Source: Morella rubra (taxonomy: Eukaryota; Streptophyta; Magnoliopsida; Fagales; Myricaceae). Taken from it: DNA of 64,000 bases. Position 1 is the first letter of the stretch. Every line of letters begins with the position of its first letter. The notes beneath the pieces are model-generated. The model made no database searches. It was given only the letters and a program-made list of their open reading frames with translations, and had not been told where the DNA came from. The translations under genes were made by a program, and so were the position numbers. This document shows, piece after piece, positions 57,901 through 64,000 of this stretch. The stretch is from contig CM025851.1 of assembly GCA_003952965.2 (NCBI GenBank), positions 12,680,942 to 12,744,941 of the forward strand, read 5' to 3'.

Positions 57901-59129
57901 ATTCTCTTTCTTTCTTTCTTTCAACATGGATTAATCTGAAAGCCCAGAAAAACTAGTAAAGACTGCCCCATTCATATATATGCTTAATCATATGCAGCCT
58001 ATATCACGTGGGTGCTTCCTCTGGAGGGGGGCAATCACGTGAGCGCACGAGCTGCAACATAAGATCGCAATGCAAACTCGGCAGGAGCACACATTAACAC
58101 ATGTTTTTCGCTTTCCTACGTAGCCTGTCTTACATCTACATGAACTGGATCATGTAATCTGCCAGTTCTTTGTTTTTATTTCCTGAGCCAATGTAATCTT
58201 TCTACAACTTATAGCATGCAATGAAACGTAACACGCATGGGAATTTCCACGTGCTGTCACGTGTTTCAGAACTCAGAAGCCGATCCATACAGGTTTCCTG
58301 CGATTTGTTTATGCAGTCAGTGCAGTCAAAAGTTGACAAGATTGAGAATCACCCTTTTTTATTCTAAAGGGTCTTCGTTCCTCCGTCCCCGTACACGTAT
58401 TTGATATTATACGGTCTCTTTTGGCAAGGGCCTTGGTCCTAGGTAGGGTGCACATCTTAACCCTGACGACCAAACTTGACCCGAGCTTTGGCTGCACTGG
58501 TTAATTAATCGAGCAATCAAATTAAGCAATAAGTTTACTAACCAACCATATATCGATGAGACTTTGTCACGGGTACAAATCGAAAAGGGGCGTAATGCTG
58601 AGAGGAAAGGATAACAGGAAGATTAGACAATTATTTCCAAAGGACAACGCTAGCTAGCACGAATCTCGATCCCTTTAGTTAGAAAGCCTTGAGGACAAAA
58701 ACCCATACACAGATCTTGGGATAAAAAAATCACTTTGTACTAAACAGGCAAAAAAAAAGAAAAAAAGATTAACGTTGTGATCTAGCTGATAAAAGATCAA
58801 TTCAAATCGGTCAAAAGTCTTGTAAACTGGTTAACTGGGTATACCATTCTGTCTGGATCCTCATAAAACGCCAGCCCAATGTAAATCAATGGCCCTAATG
58901 AAAGCGCATTTAATTTCTTATGGGCCATCCTAGCGCCAAGGGCCAACCCAACTGGATTCGTTGGATTAACCGAAGAGAGAGAAGCCTAACCGCAAAGACA
59001 CACAGCAGGAATCGGGCTTCAGATGTGGAGCCCATTCTTATTTTCACGATGGTGTTGACGGACCTAGAACAACTTTTCCTGAAGAAAATAATATATTTTT
59101 GGAAAAACAATTATAATTATTCGCTAGCT
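54954..59129. other. Gene-free interval upstream of the ATL gene
   Basis: The ATL promoter lies at the left. Short open frames (for example 56375-56566, 57280-57486 and 57513-57734) match nothing I recognise. A (TTTC)n tract occurs near 57908-57920. CACGTG motifs occur near 58005 and 58258. Confidence 0.45.
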
Positions 59130-59425
59130 TTTGATGCGATTTTAAAAAATTCACTACGTTTCTAAAAACATCTTAAAACTCATAATGGGCTTGTTCGGGG
59201 AGTGGGTTAGGATTTAGTCTTAGTTTTAGTTTTCATTTTGGGTTCAAATTTTTGAGTTTAAAATATGTTTTGGATCAAAGACAGGCCACTTTAAGTCATA
59301 TTGGAGACGGGTTGAGTGATCAATAGTATTAACGACTCAAATCTAGGGTTTTATGATTTTTTTAGAAACTAATGAGTTTTTTAAAATTACGTCAAAAAGT
59401 GAAAATAAATTTTCCCTATGTTTTC
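59130..59425. mobile_element. Palindromic MITE, short relative of the 727-1325 and 26019-26865 elements
   Basis: The left arm GATTTTAAAAAATTCACTAC then GTTTCTAAAAACATCTTAAAACTCA is mirrored by the right arm TAGAAACTAATGAGTTTTTTAAAATTACG. The middle holds unrelated sequence and there is no coding. Confidence 0.55.
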
Positions 59426-61032
59426 GTAATGTTTTTCTTGCGTTTTTTTACTTCTTGTCCTCTCGATTTATTTATTTTTTTTGGAAGCTGACCTGTTTAA
59501 TTTCTACTCCTAACTTCATCTCTTGGGTGCTTGTAGCTGAGTAGTCTTTTGTTACACATGATTTGCACCTAATTGTAAATTCACTACAACAAAATTGGTC
59601 AACCACTACGGCCGGATCCGTAGCCAAAAATGGAGAAAATCGTCGTAGAAGCTTTTTAGCCACGGTAAAAGGTCGTCAAAGCCTGATCAAGGTTGCCGCT
59701 TCGTGGTAACCCATCTTCTGGGTTTGTGTTTATCGACACTTAATATTGTATCGACACCTAATATAATATCTAGAAATTTTAGAGAATTTTGATTCAAATT
59801 TACTTTTATTCCTGGTTCATTCTTGGCTTTGATTACTAACTATTAAATGGCAAAACACTAGAAAAGTACTACAGATGAGAAAGGAATGAAACTCTTTCAC
59901 ATGGGTAAAGGCAGGCAGAAAATATCTGATTATAAAATTGACAAATTAGATCATCGACTCCATGATCAAATCTTTGAACACCATCTGCTTTTCGGTCCGA
60001 TCTTTTCTTTTGTTGGCGTAGATTCTGCTCCAATCTTTGAAGATCGATATAATTAATCCTCAAATCCAATTCTTGTTTGACCTTTCTGATTTCTACTTTA
60101 ACCCACGTACTCTTAAAACATGATCTTTCCACTTTTCTTGTGGAGACTAATCTAATCCACTCATCGAATTCTCTCTTTCTCTCGATAACCAAAGAACCAG
60201 CTGTTCCAGATTATTCATACAGGAAGCAATATCCTCCATCTTCCTATGAGCGTTGCACAATACATAGAAAATCATTTCTTTTGAGAAGTAAAATCTTGAA
60301 TAGTTAGTTAGTTGTATAAGTAAGATGCTTTACCCTAAATTGCTAAAAAAAAAAAGATGCTTTATCTTAAATAGTTTCGGCCAAGAGCTTTGTCCCCTTG
60401 CTTATTGCTCTTATAACATCCGAACCTATTCCGATGCTTACACCGGCAACCATCACGAATCAAATTCTGCTTTTGGATTACGGAATCCACGAAATGTGAA
60501 ATACTTTTTTTTTTTTCCTCTTGCACCGAGCCATAATTTAATATCGGAAAAGCTACATCTAGGACCACCATATAAACATTCCTTCCTACCACACTACAGA
60601 CAGGTCACAGATATAAATCGTACCCATAATAAACCTAGTTGAAAGATAGTAACTCATGAAGACGCAAGCAGGGTGACCACTTGGGAAAGATTGATGACGT
60701 GGGTGGGGGAATTGAGGCGTAAGCCAATAGCCCCTGTGTCACCACTTCATTTGTTTGACACACGAGTGGCGAAGTTTGGACGTGTGACATGAAAGTTATA
60801 GGACTTTATATTAGATGCCTATATCTCTCTCTTTTTCATCCCCTTTGTAATCCAGCAAATAAATTATTTGTCTTTCATCTGCGTGGCATAAGAATAAAAA
60901 CTCGGAGAAGACGACAAAAAGTAAACGATACAGAAATACAAGGAGGGCTTCTAAGCTTGGAAGCCATCGGCTTGACCATCCAGATACATTGGACTCAAAC
61001 TGTGGTCCTTGCATGTAGAAGTTTCTCTTGAA
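59426..61032. other. Interval upstream of the ERF gene
   Basis: An inverted pair GTAGCCAAAAATGG / AGCCACGGTAAAAGG-like segment lies near 59620-59670, suggesting another small repeat. No gene is recognised. Confidence 0.4.
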
Positions 61033-61070
61033 CACGTGAGAAAAGTTTCAACCGACGGCTATTCCACGTG
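61033..61070. promoter_or_regulatory. Two G-boxes flanking a DRE-like core upstream of the ERF gene
   Basis: CACGTG occurs at 61033-61038 and 61065-61070, with ACCGAC at 61051-61056 between them. G-boxes bind bHLH/bZIP factors and A/GCCGAC is the DREB core. The cluster lies 57-94 bases before the TATA box. Function is inferred from position and sequence only. Confidence 0.45.
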
Positions 61071-61126
61071 GCTAGATCTGAAAAGCCCCTAATTCTGCCG
61101 AAACCAGGTGCTTTTTTTTCCACCCA

Positions 61127-61134
61127 TATAAAAG
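61127..61134 (+). promoter_or_regulatory. TATA box of the ERF gene
   Basis: TATAAAAG lies 33 bases before the ATG at 61167. A normal 25-35 base spacing puts the transcription start only a few bases before the ATG and excludes the in-frame ATG at 61068 as the start. Confidence 0.55.
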
Positions 61135-61166
61135 CCCGAGTCATAAACACTAGTAGCCATGCAAAC

Positions 61167-61583
61167 ATGGCTGATAGCGGGAAGGCAAAGGAAGAGACGG
61201 AAGGAGCTGAAGTTAAATACCGTGGGGTCCGGAGGCGGCCGTGGGGGAAGTTTGCTGCGGAGATTCGAGACTCGAGAAGGCAGGGCGCGCGCGTGTGGCT
61301 CGGGACTTTTAATACGGCAGAGGAGGCTGCTAGAGCTTATGATCAAGCGGCCTATGCCATGAGGGGCTCCTTAGCGATTCTGAACTTCCCAAGTGAGTAT
61401 CCATTAGGGAGAGGTGATACTTCTGCTGCTCAATCCTCTTCGGCTTCATCTTCTTCGAGGCGTGCGAATGTGGAGCAGAGTGCTAGAGGTGGGCCGGGAC
61501 AACAAGTTTTTGAGTTTGAGTGCTTGGATGATAAGTTGCTGGAGGAGCTTCTCGAGTATGAAGAGAAAAAGAACAAAAAATAA
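61167..61583 (+). CDS. Ethylene response factor, group IX small ERF (ERF098/TDR1-like)
   Basis: Intronless, 138 aa. A single AP2/ERF domain at about 18-75: [39 protein letters not shown] and [11 protein letters not shown]. The Ala and Asp typical of ERF-type (GCC-box) binding are present (AAEIRDS). The C-terminus has an EDLL-type activation motif, [18 protein letters not shown] (114-131), preceded by a Ser-rich linker. Family knowledge: small group IXc ERFs are nuclear activators of jasmonate/ethylene defence genes. An open frame extends 33 codons upstream to 61068, but it lies before the TATA box and lacks family likeness, so I start at [10 protein letters not shown]. Confidence 0.94.
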   Translation: MADSGKAKEETEGAEVKYRGVRRRPWGKFAAEIRDSRRQGARVWLGTFNTAEEAARAYDQAAYAMRGSLAILNFPSEYPLGRGDTSAAQSSSASSSSRRANVEQSARGGPGQQVFEFECLDDKLLEELLEYEEKKNKK

Positions 61584-62478
61584 AGAGGTTGGTGTTCTTT
61601 ACCAAATAGGGATTAGTACTCTTTCTTGTTATGGAAATAGTTGCAAAGAGCTTGAAAGATTTTCCAATATTTTTCCTTTTTGATCTTTTATTTGGTTCTT
61701 TGTCTTTCAGGAGTGAGTTTGCCCTCAAGGAAGGGAAGACATTAAAAGCGACTTCCGTTTCAAGGAGGCGTCGTCTGCAGTACTGGTGGTGCGGCCTTTG
61801 CTTAAAACATAATCAAATTTCCTTCTTTGTGCTTTAAGCCCCTGCATCGCAGCTTTTCCATCCACTAATTCTAGAAAACCTAAGCATTCTAGATTGATGA
61901 AAAGACTGGTTGGAAACTAGCTTGTGCCCATTTTGTAAAGAAGGATAATTTCCTTTACTCTCTTTTTTTTCTTCTTTTTTCTTTTTTCTTTCTGGGTTTC
62001 TCTACATATATGGTGTTCATTTTGCATTGGCTGCCACGCTCATCCGGATGCAATTGAAACTGAGAATTCGGGAGTTTGGTTTGTGTGGCTTTCTTCTGTT
62101 TTGAAGCTTTTAAACTGTATTCTTTATATTTTGGGGTTGGTTCGTTATCCCCACACAGAATGGTAGTAGCTAGGACAGTTGAGAATGGGAGAACATATTA
62201 CTGTTCAAGATCTACTGAATGTAATGGCTTGTTGGGATACATATTACAGTTACGATTCGAATTAGAGGCCGCAACGTAACGCTCCTACGAAGCAAATCAT
62301 AGTTACAAAACATTAACCCACAGGCCGTCAACAGAACATTTTGGCAACCACTCGGCGGCCAATTAGTACGAAAATTATGACATTAATTTATTGTCTCGTA
62401 TTGGAATGTTTTTTTTTTGCTTGATTTTATTGGGTGGAGGAAACTAAATATGGATTTATAGCACAAAATTATTTAATG
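61584..62478. other. 3' flank of the ERF gene
   Basis: Pyrimidine-rich stretches occur near 61957-61990. No gene is recognised. Confidence 0.4.
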
Positions 62479-62862
62479 ACTAAATACATTTTTCACCCAT
62501 CAATAATAGAGAGTTTGACATATTGCATTCAAAGCTACCAGTTTTGACACATTACACCATTAAACTACCAACCTTAGACAATTAATTGCATCCCTCTCAA
62601 TTTTTTTCCTCCATATTGGACAGAAATTTAGTCTTTTACAATTAAAATGAGGATAATACCTTCTATCGAACATGGGCATATGAATAGTGGGTCATGGATA
62701 TTGTCCTTATTTTGGTCTAATTTGGTGAGATCAAAATTTAACGGAGGGTGCAAACTATATATATAAGATTAGTAGTTGAAGGTTGCAATGTACTAAAGTA
62801 GGTAGTTTACGGTACAATATGTCAAAACCCCTATATTTGAGAGGGGAAAAGTGTACTTATAC
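62479..62862. mobile_element. MITE with long imperfect inverted repeats
   Basis: The left arm ACATTTTTCACCC ... TTTGACATATTGCA ... AAACTACCAACCTTAG is mirrored by the right arm CTACTAAAGTAGGTAGTTTA-like sequence, CAATATGTCAAAACCCC and GGGGAAAAGTGTACTTA. There is no coding. Confidence 0.65.
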
Positions 62863-62999
62863 CATTAGTTAAATCTAAAGTAAAATTAGATAAACTTAAA
62901 TTGAGATAAGCATGAAGTGCCAAAGAGTACTAAAAACTCCATAGCTAGTATTGCTAATCATAATGCTTTGTTTGAAGGGTGGGAGGACAAATTAATTTT
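62863..62999. other. Short spacer between two MITEs
   Basis: Nothing recognised. Confidence 0.4.
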
Positions 63000-63315
63000 A
63001 GGAAAAAAGTTATTTTATGTCCCCAACTACCTAAGTAATCTCAAAGAGGGATCTTAACTACTACATTTGACACATTGAGCAATATACCTATCATATTTTA
63101 TCAATTTGTGCCTCTAAAAAAGATTCAATTGCCAAAATCGTGTCATGTGTTATAAATAAGCCATGTGGCACAGTTTTAAGCATCGAATTTTACTTCAAGG
63201 CGTAAATTGATAGATTTCGAAAGTTTGAGAGCTTGGCGTGTGAAATGTGATAGTTGAGAGCTCTGTTTGAGATTGTTTTGATGGTTTGGGGGCTCAAAGT
63301 GAATTTTTCACATAA
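63000..63315. mobile_element. MITE with near-complete palindromic structure
   Basis: The left arm TTATGTCCCCAACTACCTAA, AATCTCAAAGAGGG, ACTACTACATTTGACAC is mirrored by the right arm GTGTGAAATGTGATAGTTGA, CTCTGTTTGAGATT and GGTTTGGGGGCTCAAAGTGA. The inner AAATAAGCCATGTGGCAC / GTGTCATGTGTTATAAATAA pair continues the hairpin. Confidence 0.65.
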
Positions 63316-63756
63316 ATTTTAAGTTAGTGTATAAAAATTAATTCATACATGAGTTTCAATGATCAAGACGATATCTTTGCTAGGTGGAAACATTAATCTA
63401 AAAGAAGTGCAAAAATTGTCATTAAGAAACTGAGCCTGGATAAAGAGCCATAGTACTCTATGTTAACCTTTTATCGTAAGAGAATATAATTCAAATAATT
63501 TAATCTATTAGAGCAAGTGGTAGTTCATATAATATTAGAATTCAGGGTTTAAATTCAAAATACTCCACACTTCTAAGTCCATTTTAATTAATATATATAT
63601 ATATATGTGTTGGACCTAGATATATACGCATTAGGCCTACTAATTAAGGAAGAATGGGGCTCACACGTGAGTAAGAATGTAAGAGAATATAATCTAAACA
63701 CTAAAATTTAACTCTTCTCAAACACTTCAAGGTTTTTAGATAAGTGGAAGTTCACA
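63316..63756. other. AT-rich spacer
   Basis: A (TA)n tract lies at about 63590-63606. No gene is recognised. Confidence 0.4.
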
Positions 63757-64000
63757 TCCTTTTTTTTTTTTTTTGGCTCAATAAATAGTTAAATTCATTC
63801 AAAAACTAAAAGGACAAAAACATATCACAAGCTAGGATATGTTCAGAAAACAGAAGGAGAACTAACATCAGAAACACCGAAGCTAGCGGCCCATGTGGCC
63901 AACGAATGAGCCATAGAATTACAATTCTAGGCATCATCCCAAAAGGCGGATTATGTCGTCGCGGAATGTTTTTTCGATCCTAAAAAGTATCATTCGAACT
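63757..64000 (-). mobile_element. LINE-like 3' end (RNase H tail, 3' UTR, poly(A)), continuing past the window
   Basis: On the minus strand NSMAHSLATWAASFG is followed by VSDVSSPSVF and a stop (about 63915-63850). The pattern N-x-x-A-H-x-L-A-x-W-A is typical of the end of the RNase H domain in plant LINEs. After about 75 bases of untranslated sequence comes an A tract (T run at 63761-63774 on the plus strand). An in-frame stop a few codons before this motif indicates decay. Confidence 0.55.

Noticed and set aside
61068..61166. 33-codon N-terminal extension of the ERF
   Set aside because: It lies upstream of the TATA box and has no likeness to the family.

Overview
The window is nuclear DNA from a eudicot plant, most likely a woody species. 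The evidence is AT-rich intergenic DNA, GT-AG introns of 0.1 to 2.4 kb, plant-only families (CASP-like, WAT1/EamA, ATL RING-H2, ERF with an EDLL motif, subgroup IVc bHLH) and heavy loads of CACTA, copia, TRIM, hAT-like and palindromic MITE sequence. The sequence alone does not identify the species.

Layout: (1) 1-24.6 kb is a same-strand array of three Fe(II)/2-oxoglutarate dioxygenases of the 'ACC oxidase homolog' type. Copy 1 (5' part outside the window) and copy 3 (complete, 374 aa) look functional. Copy 2 is dead: an 11.8-kb CACTA element with a 3-bp target duplication sits in its first coding exon, and it also carries frameshifts, a lost splice donor and a missing 5' end. A truncated copia element, TRIM relics and an hAT-like element fill the space between copies 2 and 3. 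(2) 24.6-31.3 kb is a repeat-only region with nested LTR-like, fold-back and palindrome-array elements. (3) 31.3-33.8 kb holds a CASP-like (CASPL5B-type) membrane protein. (4) 37.6-40.2 kb holds a WAT1-related transporter. (5) 40.7-44.9 kb (minus) holds a bHLH104/bHLH34-like iron-response regulator. (6) 46.8-50.9 kb (minus) holds the beta subunit of mitochondrial electron transfer flavoprotein. (7) 53.9-55.0 kb (minus) holds an ATL1/ATL16-like RING-H2 E3 ligase. (8) 61.2-61.6 kb holds a small group IX ERF. The rest is gene-poor, with MITEs and a LINE-like 3' end running off the right edge.

Apart from the dioxygenase array the genes have unrelated roles and do not form a pathway. The most unusual structure is the CACTA element. 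It carries dense arrays of the self-complementary decamer CGATCGATCG at both subterminal regions and in three internal blocks. Besides decayed TNP2-like and TNPA-like genes it holds a third decayed reading frame of the 'putative plant transposon protein' type. A second relic near 27-28 kb shows a similar layout with a different self-complementary decamer, CGTTCGAACG. GC-AG introns also recur: the same intron of both intact dioxygenases, and one bHLH intron.

All family calls come from reading translated sequence by eye. No alignment, database or folding program was run.
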